This document shows positions 8,236-16,128 of a DNA stretch of 49,842 nucleotides, piece by piece. Position 1 is the stretch's first letter. Every line of letters begins with the position of its first letter. This stretch comes from Caulobacterales bacterium (GTDB taxonomy: Bacteria; Pseudomonadota; Alphaproteobacteria; Caulobacterales; Caulobacteraceae): positions 1-49,842 of the forward strand of contig CANJOB010000002.1 of the NCBI GenBank assembly GCA_947475655.1, written 5' to 3'. The notes under the pieces are model-generated. The model worked only from the letters and a program-made list of their open reading frames with translations. It had not been told where the DNA came from and made no database searches. The translations under genes were made by a program, and so were the position numbers.

Positions 8236-9375
8236 TTGACCAATCAATTGCGTGAGGGCCCCCAGGCGACGGCTGTCGGCGCTTCGGACGTGCGGGTCTG
8301 GGGCATGAGCTCGACCGCGCGGCTGCAACGCATCTTCGACCGGCTGGGCCTAGCGCCGCAGTCCCCCGAGGGCGGGTCGTCCGTCGTGCTGGCGCATGCC
8401 GGCTGGGTGTTCGACCAGGCGCTGATCAAGGCGCTGGCCGACCGGCCCGGAGCGGTGCTGGTCGACGCCGCCGGAGACGCTGTGGCCGCCCATGCGGACG
8501 CCGCATCGGCCAAGGCCATGGCCGCCGCCCTGGAAGCCGGGAAGGCCGTGCCGGGCGAGCGCCTGACCGCCGTGGAGCTGATCGGCGCCTACAACAGCGC
8601 CCTGCGCAAGCGCGAGCCGCCGGTGCTGGAGCGGCTGACCGCGCAGAACGGGCGCCAGGTCGAGGCGCGGCTGTTCCAGGGCTCCTACAAGGGCGTCACC
8701 GACCTGGTGACGAAGTACGTCTGGCCGGCGCCGGCGCGCATCGTCACCCGCTGGTGCGCCGATGCCGGGATCACGCCCAACCAGGTGACCATGGCCAGCC
8801 TGGCGCTGGTGTTCGTGGCGCTGTGGCTGTTCTGGACGGGCCATTTCGGCTGGGGCCTGGTCGCCGCGTGGATCATGACCTTCCTCGACACGGTGGACGG
8901 CAAGCTGGCGCGGGTGACTCTGAACGCCTCGCCGTTCGGCAATGTGTTCGACCACGGCATCGACCTGATCCACCCGCCGTTCTGGTGGTGGGCCTGGCTG
9001 GTTGGGGTGCAGATGAGTTTCCATGCCCTGCCGGCGCAGTGCTTGCCCGGTCAGGTCCTGCCCACTCCGGAGTTGGTGCTGTGGGTGCTGGTAGGCGGCT
9101 ATGTGGCCCAGCGTATCCTGGAGGGGATATTCCTCGCCGCCTTCAAGCTGGAGATGCACGCCTGGAGGCCGTTCGACAGCTTCTTCCGGCTGATCACCGC
9201 CCGCCGCAACCCGAACCTGATCCTGCTCACCCTGGCCAGCCTCGTCGGCCGGCCGGACATCGGCATCGTGGCCGTGGCGGTGTGGACCGCGCTCAGCCTT
9301 GTCGTGCATCTGCTCCAGTGCCTGCAGGCGGCGCTGACGCCGCGCGCCTCCCTGACATCCTGGCTGGCCCGCTGA
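8236..9375 (+). CDS. CDP-alcohol phosphotransferase, ceramide head-group operon
   Basis: The product (379 aa) has a perfect CDP-alcohol phosphatidyltransferase motif, D-G-x2-A-R-x8-G-x3-D-x3-D, reading DGKLAR at the start and GNVFDHGID at the end (about residues 219-241), with several membrane segments around and after it. These enzymes transfer a phosphoalcohol from a CDP donor or onto an alcohol acceptor. The N-terminal ~130 residues are soluble and resemble a degenerate nucleotidyltransferase domain, as in fused inositol-phosphate cytidylyltransferase enzymes, but lack the glycine-rich NTP loop. A TTG start at 8236 keeps this domain; ATG 8305 would trim it. The stop overlaps the kinase start as TGATG. 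Its position matches one of the Caulobacter ceramide-phosphoglycerate (cpg) genes as I recall them. Confidence 0.85.
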   Translation: MTNQLREGPQATAVGASDVRVWGMSSTARLQRIFDRLGLAPQSPEGGSSVVLAHAGWVFDQALIKALADRPGAVLVDAAGDAVAAHADAASAKAMAAALEAGKAVPGERLTAVELIGAYNSALRKREPPVLERLTAQNGRQVEARLFQGSYKGVTDLVTKYVWPAPARIVTRWCADAGITPNQVTMASLALVFVALWLFWTGHFGWGLVAAWIMTFLDTVDGKLARVTLNASPFGNVFDHGIDLIHPPFWWWAWLVGVQMSFHALPAQCLPGQVLPTPELVLWVLVGGYVAQRILEGIFLAAFKLEMHAWRPFDSFFRLITARRNPNLILLTLASLVGRPDIGIVAVAVWTALSLVVHLLQCLQAALTPRASLTSWLAR

Positions 9376-10265
9376 TGCGCGCGGCCGTCGTCCGCAATCC
9401 GCGCGCGCACGGCAACCGGGCCGGCAAGAGAGCGGACGCTCCATCCGGGGTCACGATCGCCGAGCCGATGACGCCGCAAGCCCTGGCGGCCGACCTGAAG
9501 CGGTTCGCCTCCGACAAGGTGGAGCTGCTGGTCATCGACGGCGGCGACGGCACGGTGCGCGAGGTGCTGACCGCCCTGCCGGCCGCGTTCAAACCGCTGC
9601 TGGCGGTGCTGGCCTCTGGCAAGACCAACATCCTGGCGTTCGATCTGGGTGTTCCCAGGTCCTGGACCTTGGGCGACGCCCTGGCGGCGGCGGATCGCCC
9701 CGAGCGGAGGATCGTCGAGCGCTCCCCGCTGCGCCTGCAGCGCGCCCGGGCGCAGCCGGTGGCCGGCTTCGTGTTCGGGACGGCGGGCTATGTGCGCGGC
9801 ACGGCCTTGGCCGGCGACGCCCACAGGGCCAGGGTGTTCCAGAACGCGGCGGTGGCCCTGACCATTGGCCGGGCGGTGGCGCGGACGCTTGGCGGGTCGG
9901 GCGACTTGCGGAATGGCGAGCCCCTGACCCTCGCCATCGACGGCGGTCCGGCGCGGTCCGGCGCGCGGCTGGTGCTGATGGCCACAACCCTGGAGCGCCT
10001 ACCATTTGGCATGCGCCCGTTCGGCCCCGCGCCGGGACTGAAGGTGCTGGACGTCGATGCCCCGCCACGCGCCCTGGCGGCCGCCGTGCCGAAACTGCTG
10101 TGGGGCGAGGACGAGGCCTGGCTGGCGGCGCGCGGCTACCGGCGCGGCCCGGCGGACGTGCTGACTGTCAGCCTGGACGGCGAGATCATCGTCGACGGCG
10201 AGACCTATCCCGGCGGGGACCTGACCATCACCGAGGGCCGGGCGTTGCGGTTCCTGGTCCCATGA
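9375..10265 (+). CDS. cpgB: DAGK-domain lipid kinase, CpgB (ceramide kinase)-like
   Basis: The product (296 aa) has a diacylglycerol-kinase catalytic domain: VVRNPRAHGNRAG at 5-17 (the phosphate-binding NPxxGN region) and VIDGGDGTVREVLTAL near 56-71, which holds the GGDGT ATP-binding motif. Family members phosphorylate diacylglycerol, sphingosine or ceramide. It is the middle gene of three overlapping genes: TGATG with the CDP-alcohol enzyme and ATGA with the next. This matches the place of CpgB, reported as ceramide kinase in Caulobacter crescentus. Ceramide phosphorylation is therefore the best guess; plain DAG or undecaprenol kinase activity is the alternative. Confidence 0.82.
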   Translation: MRAAVVRNPRAHGNRAGKRADAPSGVTIAEPMTPQALAADLKRFASDKVELLVIDGGDGTVREVLTALPAAFKPLLAVLASGKTNILAFDLGVPRSWTLGDALAAADRPERRIVERSPLRLQRARAQPVAGFVFGTAGYVRGTALAGDAHRARVFQNAAVALTIGRAVARTLGGSGDLRNGEPLTLAIDGGPARSGARLVLMATTLERLPFGMRPFGPAPGLKVLDVDAPPRALAAAVPKLLWGEDEAWLAARGYRRGPADVLTVSLDGEIIVDGETYPGGDLTITEGRALRFLVP

Positions 10266-11158
10266 ACGCCGGCCTGACCCAGGCGGTGCGCGCCGAGCTG
10301 GCCCAGGCCGCGCCGCCCTTCGCGGTCGACTTCGCCATGGCCGTCGCCCGCCGCTTCGACGATCCGCTGGCGGTGTTGTTCTACGGCTCGATCCTGCGCA
10401 CCGGCGACCGGGACGGGGTGCTGGATTTCTATGTGCTCACCGCCGCGCCGCCCAAGGGCCTGCGCGGCCTGCTGAGCCGCCTGCTGTGGCCCGACGTCAG
10501 CTACCTGGAGATCGCCGATGGCGAGAGGCCGCTGCGGGCCAAGGTCGCGGCCATGACTCTGGCGCAGTTCCAAGCGGCGGTGACCGGGGACGGCCTCGAC
10601 ACTACGGTCTGGACCCGCTTCGTCCAGCCCGCCGCCCTGGTCTGGAGCCGGGACGAGACTGTCCGCGACGCCGTGGAGGCGGCGGTTGCCCAGGCCGCCG
10701 TGACCGCCGCCCGCTTCGCCGCCGCCCTTGGCCCCGCGCGGGGCGAGCCATCGCAGTATTGGGACAGCCTGTTCCGCGAGACCTACGCCGCCGAGTTTCG
10801 GGTCGAGACCAGCGGGCGGGGCGGCACCCTGCTGGCCGCGGACCCTGCGCGCTACGACCGGCTACTGGCCCTGGCCTGGCGAGCGGCAGGGATCGAGGCC
10901 GGCCTTTCCGCCGCCGAACGGGCGCGCCTGCTTGCGGCCTGGCGGCTGCGGCGGGCCATGGGCCGGCCGCTGAACATCGCCCGGCTGATCAAGGCCGCCT
11001 TCACCTTCGACGGGGCGGCGCGTTACGCGGCGTGGAAGATCGAGCGCCATACCGGCGTGGCGGTGCCCCTGACGCCTTGGCGCGAGCGCCATCCGATCCT
11101 GGCGGCCCCGGGGGTGCTGTGGAGGCTGCGGCGCGCGCGCCGCAAAGGCCGAGCCTAG
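10262..11158 (+). CDS. Nucleotidyltransferase-fold-like protein of the ceramide head-group operon
   Basis: The product (298 aa) contains VLFYGSILRTGDRDGVLDFYVLT near residues 37-59, split here as FYGSILRTGD and GVLDFYVL. This resembles the Gly-Ser plus Asp-x-Asp core of the MNT/pol-beta nucleotidyltransferase fold, although the second acidic residue is replaced (DFY). The rest is helical and ends in a basic tail (RRARRKGRA), perhaps binding anionic lipids. There is no signal peptide. It overlaps the kinase gene by ATGA, so the three plus-strand genes form one coupled operon ending head-on with the HAD gene, sharing a CTAG that supplies both stops. By position it corresponds to a third cpg gene of Caulobacter. 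The reaction is unknown. Confidence 0.7.
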   Translation: MNAGLTQAVRAELAQAAPPFAVDFAMAVARRFDDPLAVLFYGSILRTGDRDGVLDFYVLTAAPPKGLRGLLSRLLWPDVSYLEIADGERPLRAKVAAMTLAQFQAAVTGDGLDTTVWTRFVQPAALVWSRDETVRDAVEAAVAQAAVTAARFAAALGPARGEPSQYWDSLFRETYAAEFRVETSGRGGTLLAADPARYDRLLALAWRAAGIEAGLSAAERARLLAAWRLRRAMGRPLNIARLIKAAFTFDGAARYAAWKIERHTGVAVPLTPWRERHPILAAPGVLWRLRRARRKGRA

Positions 11159-11931
11159 AACGCCCTGCGCAGCAGGTCCGGCAGTTCGGCGACGCTGGCG
11201 AGGATGTGGGTATGGGGCTCCCGCTCGAGCCGTTCCCGGCTGGCGGCGCCGGAAAAGACGCCCACCGCGCCGCGGACGCCCCCATTGGCGGCCGCCTGCA
11301 GATCGAGCGCCGTATCCCCGACCGCCACGACCTCCGCCACACCATCGACGTGGGCCGTCTCCATGGCGTGGAAGATCATGAAGGGAGACGGCCGGCCGTC
11401 GACCACGTCGTCGCTGGTCACCGTGGCGACGAAGCGTTCTTGCCAGCCGAGCTTGCTGAAAATCATTCCGCAAAGCTGACGGTCGAAGCCTGTGGTGGCC
11501 GCCAGGAGCAGGCCACGGCTCTGCATCTCGCGCAGGGCGTCCTCCGCGCCCGCGATCGGTCGGACGTCGGCGTAGGCCCTGTTCGCCCGGGCGGCGAAAT
11601 CGGCGAAGATGGATTCGGTCAGCGCCGCCCGGTCCGCGCCTCGCGGCGTGCGCAGCTCGACGAAGCGCCGGATCAGCTCGCGCTTGGAAGCGCCGCGCCA
11701 GTCGGCGATCTCCGCCGCGGTCACGGTCACGCCGCCGGTGGCGAAGGCTCCCATCATCGCCTCCGGCACCTCTCCGTGGTCCTGGATCAGAGTGCCGCCG
11801 ACATCGAGGATCACCAGCCGGATCTTGGGCGGGGCGGTCGCCGCACGCGCGCCCGCAATTGGCAGGACCGCGCCGGCGCCGAGCGCGGCCAGGGATTGCC
11901 GACGGGAAATTCCCCCTCGACCTATCGCCAC
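11155..11931 (-). CDS. Exported HAD-superfamily phosphatase (phosphonatase-like)
   Basis: The product (258 aa from GTG 11931) begins with a Tat-like signal, ISRRQSLAALGAGAVLPIAG, then a HAD domain. Motif I is LVILDVGGTL, where the second acidic residue of DxD is Gly, as in phosphonatase-like HADs. Motif II is AATTGF, and motif IV is VAVGDTALDL. The basic motif III appears as Arg in DGRPSPF. A cap domain lies between motifs I and II. It follows spt by five bases and is the last gene of that operon. A periplasmic phosphatase next to ceramide-phosphate genes could trim phosphorylated sphingolipid head groups after export; this is inference. The start is uncertain because no strong Shine-Dalgarno sequence precedes GTG. 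Confidence 0.78.
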   Translation of the reverse strand: MAIGRGGISRRQSLAALGAGAVLPIAGARAATAPPKIRLVILDVGGTLIQDHGEVPEAMMGAFATGGVTVTAAEIADWRGASKRELIRRFVELRTPRGADRAALTESIFADFAARANRAYADVRPIAGAEDALREMQSRGLLLAATTGFDRQLCGMIFSKLGWQERFVATVTSDDVVDGRPSPFMIFHAMETAHVDGVAEVVAVGDTALDLQAAANGGVRGAVGVFSGAASRERLEREPHTHILASVAELPDLLRRAF

Positions 11932-11936
11932 TTCAG

Positions 11937-13157
11937 TCAGCCGCGCGCGCGCTGGCGGGCGCTGCCGCTGATCATCCCGAAGGTCTGGCCGACCTCGGCG
12001 AAGATCGCCAGCACCTGGTCGACCTGGGCGTCGGTGTGGGCGGCGCTGATGCTTGAGCGCAGCAGCGGGCGAGAATCCGGGGTCGCCGGCGGCAGGGCCA
12101 GGTTCAGATAGACCCCCGCGTCGAGCAGGGCGCGCCAGACCTTGATGGCCAGCGGCTGGTCGGCCACGGCCACGGCGACAATCGGGTTGCACTGTGGACC
12201 GACCTGGAAGCCGAGGTTCTTCAGGCCCTCGTACAGCCGCTGTGCATTGGAGGTGAGGCGGGCCCGCAGCTCGGGTTGGGTTTCCACCAGGTGCAGGGCC
12301 TGCAGGGTCGAGGCGACCACGCTGGGCGGCAGGGAGGCGGTGAACATGTAGGGACGGCAGACGACGCGCAGGACCTCGAAGCCCTCCATGTCGGAGACGC
12401 AGTAGCCGCCCACGGCGCCCAGGCTCTTGGAGAAGGTGCCGACGATGACGTCGACGTCGGCCTCGACGTCGAGGGCCTCGGCCAGGCCGCGGCCCTTTTC
12501 GCCCAGCACGCCGAGCGAATGGGCCTCGTCCACCAGCAGGTAGGCATCCATCTCGCGTTTGACGTCGACGAATTCCTTCAGCGGGGCGCCGTCGCCCAGC
12601 ATGGAATAGATGCCCTCGGTGACGACCAGGCGCTTGCCCGGCGCGCCCTTCAGGCGCTCCAGCCGCTTGCGCAGGTCGTCTGGGTCGTTGTGGCGGAAGC
12701 GGATGACCTCGGCGTGGCCCAGGCGCGCGCCGTCATACAGGCTGGCGTGGCTGTCGGCGTCGAGGAACAGGTGGTCGCCGCGGCCGACCAGGGTCGACAG
12801 CAGGCCGAGGTTGGCCTGGTAGCCGGTGGTGAAGGTCATGGCGTGCTTGCGGCCGTAGAACCGGGCGATCGCCGCCTCCAGCTCCAGGTGGCCGTCGAAA
12901 CTGCCGTTGGCGATGCGCGAGCCGGTGGTGCCGGTGCCGTGGGCGTGGACGGCGGCGCTGGAGGCCTCGATGCACGAGGGGTCGAAGGTCAGGCCCAGGT
13001 AGTTATTGGCCCCGAGCAGGATGGTCGGCTTGCCGTTGAGCACGCCTTCGCTGGGCGACAGCACCGCCTCGAAATGGACGTTGAACGGATCGGCGCCCGC
13101 GTCGCGGATCGTCTGGTAGGCTTGCCGGTAGGCTTCGTGTTTATCGAGCAGGCTCAT
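11937..13157 (-). CDS. spt: Serine palmitoyltransferase
   Basis: The product (406 aa) is an alpha-oxoamine synthase of the PLP fold-type I group. PLP Lys is K244 in TFSKSLGAVGG, with D210 and H213 in LLVDEAHSLG and a stacking His at 137 (DADSHASL). The GTGTTGSR stretch (74-81) is the acyl-thioester/substrate loop. The enzyme condenses serine with palmitoyl-CoA or palmitoyl-ACP to 3-ketodihydrosphingosine. The ATG at 13157 has GAGGA about eight bases upstream and lies one base after the ACP stop. Adjacency to ACP, an acyl ligase and CerR distinguishes it from KBL or BioF paralogues. This is the committing step of the whole cluster. Confidence 0.93.
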   Translation of the reverse strand: MSLLDKHEAYRQAYQTIRDAGADPFNVHFEAVLSPSEGVLNGKPTILLGANNYLGLTFDPSCIEASSAAVHAHGTGTTGSRIANGSFDGHLELEAAIARFYGRKHAMTFTTGYQANLGLLSTLVGRGDHLFLDADSHASLYDGARLGHAEVIRFRHNDPDDLRKRLERLKGAPGKRLVVTEGIYSMLGDGAPLKEFVDVKREMDAYLLVDEAHSLGVLGEKGRGLAEALDVEADVDVIVGTFSKSLGAVGGYCVSDMEGFEVLRVVCRPYMFTASLPPSVVASTLQALHLVETQPELRARLTSNAQRLYEGLKNLGFQVGPQCNPIVAVAVADQPLAIKVWRALLDAGVYLNLALPPATPDSRPLLRSSISAAHTDAQVDQVLAIFAEVGQTFGMISGSARQRARG

Positions 13158-13158
13158 C

Positions 13159-13425
13159 TCAGGTCCTCGCCCGCAATTCATTGATCAGGGCAGCCAGATC
13201 GCCCACGGTTTCGACGTCCGCGAGGCGATCCAGGGGTATTGAGAGCTCAAACACGTCTTCGAGCTCCATGACAATATTCATCAGAGTCAGGGAGTCGATG
13301 CCCAGGTCCTGGCCGATATTCGATTCAGCAGTCACGTCCACATTGCGCTGCATTACCTGCGTCGCAGTGCGGCCGATCAGCCGGACCGTCAAATCGGTCA
13401 CGGATTCAATCTGGTCGTTCCTCAA
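13159..13425 (-). CDS. Acyl carrier protein dedicated to sphingolipid synthesis
   Basis: The product (88 aa) is a small acidic acyl carrier protein with the 4'-phosphopantetheine site DLGIDSLTLMN, Ser 45. It should carry the fatty acyl chain loaded by the acyl ligase at 14.4 kb and deliver it to Spt, which starts one base after its stop. I prefer the TTG at 13425 because GGGGGA lies four to six bases upstream; a TTG at 13437 would add four residues. A 58-base gap separates it from cerR. The specialised location, not linked to fatty acid synthesis genes, indicates a dedicated carrier as reported for Caulobacter. Confidence 0.9.
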   Translation of the reverse strand: MRNDQIESVTDLTVRLIGRTATQVMQRNVDVTAESNIGQDLGIDSLTLMNIVMELEDVFELSIPLDRLADVETVGDLAALINELRART

Positions 13426-13495
13426 GTCTTCCCCCAAAGCCCCGCCCCGGATTGCTCCAGGCGGACCACACAGTCACGGTAAGCCAAGCGCCGGG

Positions 13496-14422
13496 CTAGA
13501 GCCAATCCTGCGTTCTATACCAAGCGATCGTTTGTAAAAATCCAGACAACAGGTCGAATTGAGGCGCCGGTGCGCTCACTGCCTGTTCCGATGGCCGGAC
13601 CCCCCAATCCACATGTGTCAGTTCTCTGACCTTCCCTAATGTAATCGCGGAGTTGCGTTTACGCCAGCGGGCGCCGAAACCACCTATTATGACGCCAGCA
13701 TATAGGGCGGCGGCGGGCATGTGGACAAGGTGTGGACGACGGCCGAGCGCCGATGATGCGGTTTGCATCAATTCGCGCCACCCATAACCCTCAGGACGGG
13801 CGTCAGAGAGGGTTATGGAGCCCATTTTCCCCTCTTGGGCGATAGAAACCACCTGGGCCGCCGCGTCCTGAGCGTGGATCAGGGCCATCCGAGCCGACGG
13901 ATCGAGCACCGGAAGGACCGGACTGGACGCTGCCAGGGCGAACAGGCGCAATGTTTCGCGGTCGCCGGGGCCATATACAGCCGGCGGACGCACGATCACG
14001 GCCCTGTCGCCCAGCAGGGCCCGCACGGCGTCTTCCCCTGCCCGTTTGCTGGCGGCGTAGGATGAAAGGTGCGGTTCGCGGGCGGCCAGGCTGGAAATCT
14101 GCAGGAAACGGGCGGCTGGCGCGACGGCGGCGGCCACGCGGCGGCTGCCCTCGACATTGACGTGCTCCAGGTCCTGCGCCCGCCCGCCGATCAGGCCGGC
14201 GGCGTGGACGACCACGTCGGCGCCGTCGCAGAGGCGGGCCAGGGCGCCATCGTCATTCAAGGAACCGGCGATCACCTGGGGCGTCAGGCCGGTCCAGAAC
14301 GGGCTGGACGGGTCGCGGCGGGCCAGGATGCGGACGTTCCACCCGGCTTCGGCGAAGGCGCGAACAATGTGCTGGCCCAGGAAGCCCGTCGCGCCGGTCA
14401 CCGCGGCGAGCGGCTGGCTCAC
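13496..14422 (-). CDS. cerR: NAD-dependent epimerase/reductase, ceramide reductase CerR-like
   Basis: The product (308 aa) is an extended short-chain dehydrogenase. It has the Rossmann glycine motif VTGATGFLG at 8-16 and the catalytic YxxxK in SSYAASKRAGE, with Ser just before. In Caulobacter the equivalent gene product, CerR, reduces the 3-keto group of the sphingoid backbone or of the N-acylated intermediate. The GTG start at 14422 overlaps the acyl ligase stop (GTGA). Operon position between the ligase and the ACP/Spt pair supports the role strongly. Other extended-SDR functions, such as sugar epimerase, fit less well because no sugar pathway genes are near. Confidence 0.88.
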   Translation of the reverse strand: MSQPLAAVTGATGFLGQHIVRAFAEAGWNVRILARRDPSSPFWTGLTPQVIAGSLNDDGALARLCDGADVVVHAAGLIGGRAQDLEHVNVEGSRRVAAAVAPAARFLQISSLAAREPHLSSYAASKRAGEDAVRALLGDRAVIVRPPAVYGPGDRETLRLFALAASSPVLPVLDPSARMALIHAQDAAAQVVSIAQEGKMGSITLSDARPEGYGWRELMQTASSALGRRPHLVHMPAAALYAGVIIGGFGARWRKRNSAITLGKVRELTHVDWGVRPSEQAVSAPAPQFDLLSGFLQTIAWYRTQDWL

Positions 14423-16128
14423 GCCCTGGTCAGCTCCGGGTCGAAGGCGCCGGCCAGCCAGGCGGCGCGGGCCTTGGAGCGGCTGAGCTTGCCCGAGGAG
14501 GTGTGGGGCAGGGCGTGGGCCCCGACCAACAGGACCTCGGCCTCGGCGCCGTGGCGCTGGCGCAGGATGCGTCCGACCTCGGCCTCCAGGGCCGCCCGGG
14601 CCTCGGGATCGCGCTTGCGGGTCTGCACCAGCACGATCACCCGCTCCTCGCCGTCGCCCGGGACGGAAAAGGCGGCGACGTCGCCGCTGCGGACGGACTC
14701 GATCTCCGCCTCGCAGGTCCATTCCAAGTCCTGCGGCCAAAGGTTTCGGCCATTGATGATCATCAGGTCCTTGGAGCGGCCGGTCAGCACGATCTGGCCG
14801 CCGTCGAGGTAGCCGAGGTCGCCGGTGTTGAGCCAGCCGTCGGCCCCGAGGCTCTTGGCGGTCTCCTCCGGCTGGCCGTAGTAGCCCTGCATCAGGCTGT
14901 CGCCACGCACGAAGATCAGGCCCACCATGCGCTCGCCCGCCTTGGCCCCCGTGTCGGTGCGGACCTCGAGCTCCTGGCCCTGCAGCACCGGGCCGCAGCG
15001 GACGAAGCCGCGCGTGCGGTCGGACGGCCCACCGGCGACGGCGATTCCCTCCAGCTCCAGCTTGCCGATGTCGAGGGTGTCGACCTGCAGCCCGTCGCCC
15101 AGCGGCGCCATGGTGATGGCCAGGGTCGCCTCGGCCATGCCGTAGCTGGCCACATAGGCGGCGGGTGAGAAGCCGCAGGCTGCGAAGGTCTGGGCGAAAT
15201 CGTGCAGCGGGCCGGTACGGATCATGTCCCCGCCAAGCCCGGCGATGCGCCAGCCCGAGAGGTCCAGCCCCTCGGCGCGGCCGGCCTCGGCGCGGCGGGC
15301 GCACAACTCGTAGCCGAAGGTCGGGCTGTAGGAGATGGTGGCGCCGTTGCGGCCGATCAGGTCGAGCCACAACAAGGGGCGCCGCACGAAGGCGTCGGTG
15401 GGCAGCAGGTCGACCGACATCTGGCAGGCCAGCGGGCTGAGCAGGAAACCGACCAGACCCATGTCGTGATAGAGCGGCAGCCAGGAGATCGCCCGGTCGT
15501 CGGCCTTCACCTGCAGGCCGTGGCGGATGATGGCCACGGCGTTGGCCATCAGGGCGCGGTGGGTGACCAGCACCCCGGCCGGAAAGCGGGTGCTGCCGGA
15601 CGAGAACTGCAGGTAGCACGGGCTGTCGGCGGTGACGGCGGGCAGGTCGGCGTTTCCGCCGGCGGGCAGGTCGGCGACGGCGCCGGCGAAACGCAGGTTG
15701 GCGGCGGGCTTGAACCAGGCGGTGATCGCTTCCGGGCCGAGCAGGGTGGCGGCGCCGGCGGAATCCAGCATGCGGAGGATCTGGGCGACATAGGCGTCGC
15801 GCCCGCCCAGCGGCGCGGGCAAGGGCAGGGGCGCGGGGATCAGCCCGGCGTACTGGCAGGCGAAGAAGGCGCGGACGAAGTCGCCGCTGGTTTCGGCGAT
15901 CAGCCCGACCGGGTCGCCCGGCGCAAGGCCCGACGCCAGCAGGCGCTGCGCCAGGGCGCGGGCGTCGTTGCACAGGCGGCTGTAGGGGATCGCCTCGGCG
16001 ACCTCGCCCCGCATCGAGTAGACGTTGATCCCGGTGGCGCCGGTCGCAGCGAAATTCAGCGCCTCGTTAAGAGTCGCGAAGTCGGCGAACCGAACGGCGC
16101 GGTCCGCTACGGTGGGTACACCAGTCAC
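14419..16128 (-). CDS. acps: Fatty acyl-AMP/ACP ligase for sphingolipid synthesis
   Basis: The product (569 aa) is an ANL-superfamily ligase of the fatty acyl-AMP ligase type. Motifs are LQFSSGSTRFPAGVLV (P-loop, about 164-179), LPLYHDMGLVGFLLSP, SYGMAEATLAI, WLNTGDLGYLDGGQIVLTGR and the hinge region MIINGRNLWPQDLEW. It activates a fatty acid with ATP and should load it on the neighbouring ACP for Spt. The GTG start at 16128 overlaps the flippase stop. The C-terminal domain keeps the catalytic-loop Lys in TSSGKLSR. Caulobacter has a syntenic acyl-ACP synthetase in this position, which supports the call. Confidence 0.9.
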   Translation of the reverse strand: MTGVPTVADRAVRFADFATLNEALNFAATGATGINVYSMRGEVAEAIPYSRLCNDARALAQRLLASGLAPGDPVGLIAETSGDFVRAFFACQYAGLIPAPLPLPAPLGGRDAYVAQILRMLDSAGAATLLGPEAITAWFKPAANLRFAGAVADLPAGGNADLPAVTADSPCYLQFSSGSTRFPAGVLVTHRALMANAVAIIRHGLQVKADDRAISWLPLYHDMGLVGFLLSPLACQMSVDLLPTDAFVRRPLLWLDLIGRNGATISYSPTFGYELCARRAEAGRAEGLDLSGWRIAGLGGDMIRTGPLHDFAQTFAACGFSPAAYVASYGMAEATLAITMAPLGDGLQVDTLDIGKLELEGIAVAGGPSDRTRGFVRCGPVLQGQELEVRTDTGAKAGERMVGLIFVRGDSLMQGYYGQPEETAKSLGADGWLNTGDLGYLDGGQIVLTGRSKDLMIINGRNLWPQDLEWTCEAEIESVRSGDVAAFSVPGDGEERVIVLVQTRKRDPEARAALEAEVGRILRQRHGAEAEVLLVGAHALPHTSSGKLSRSKARAAWLAGAFDPELTRA

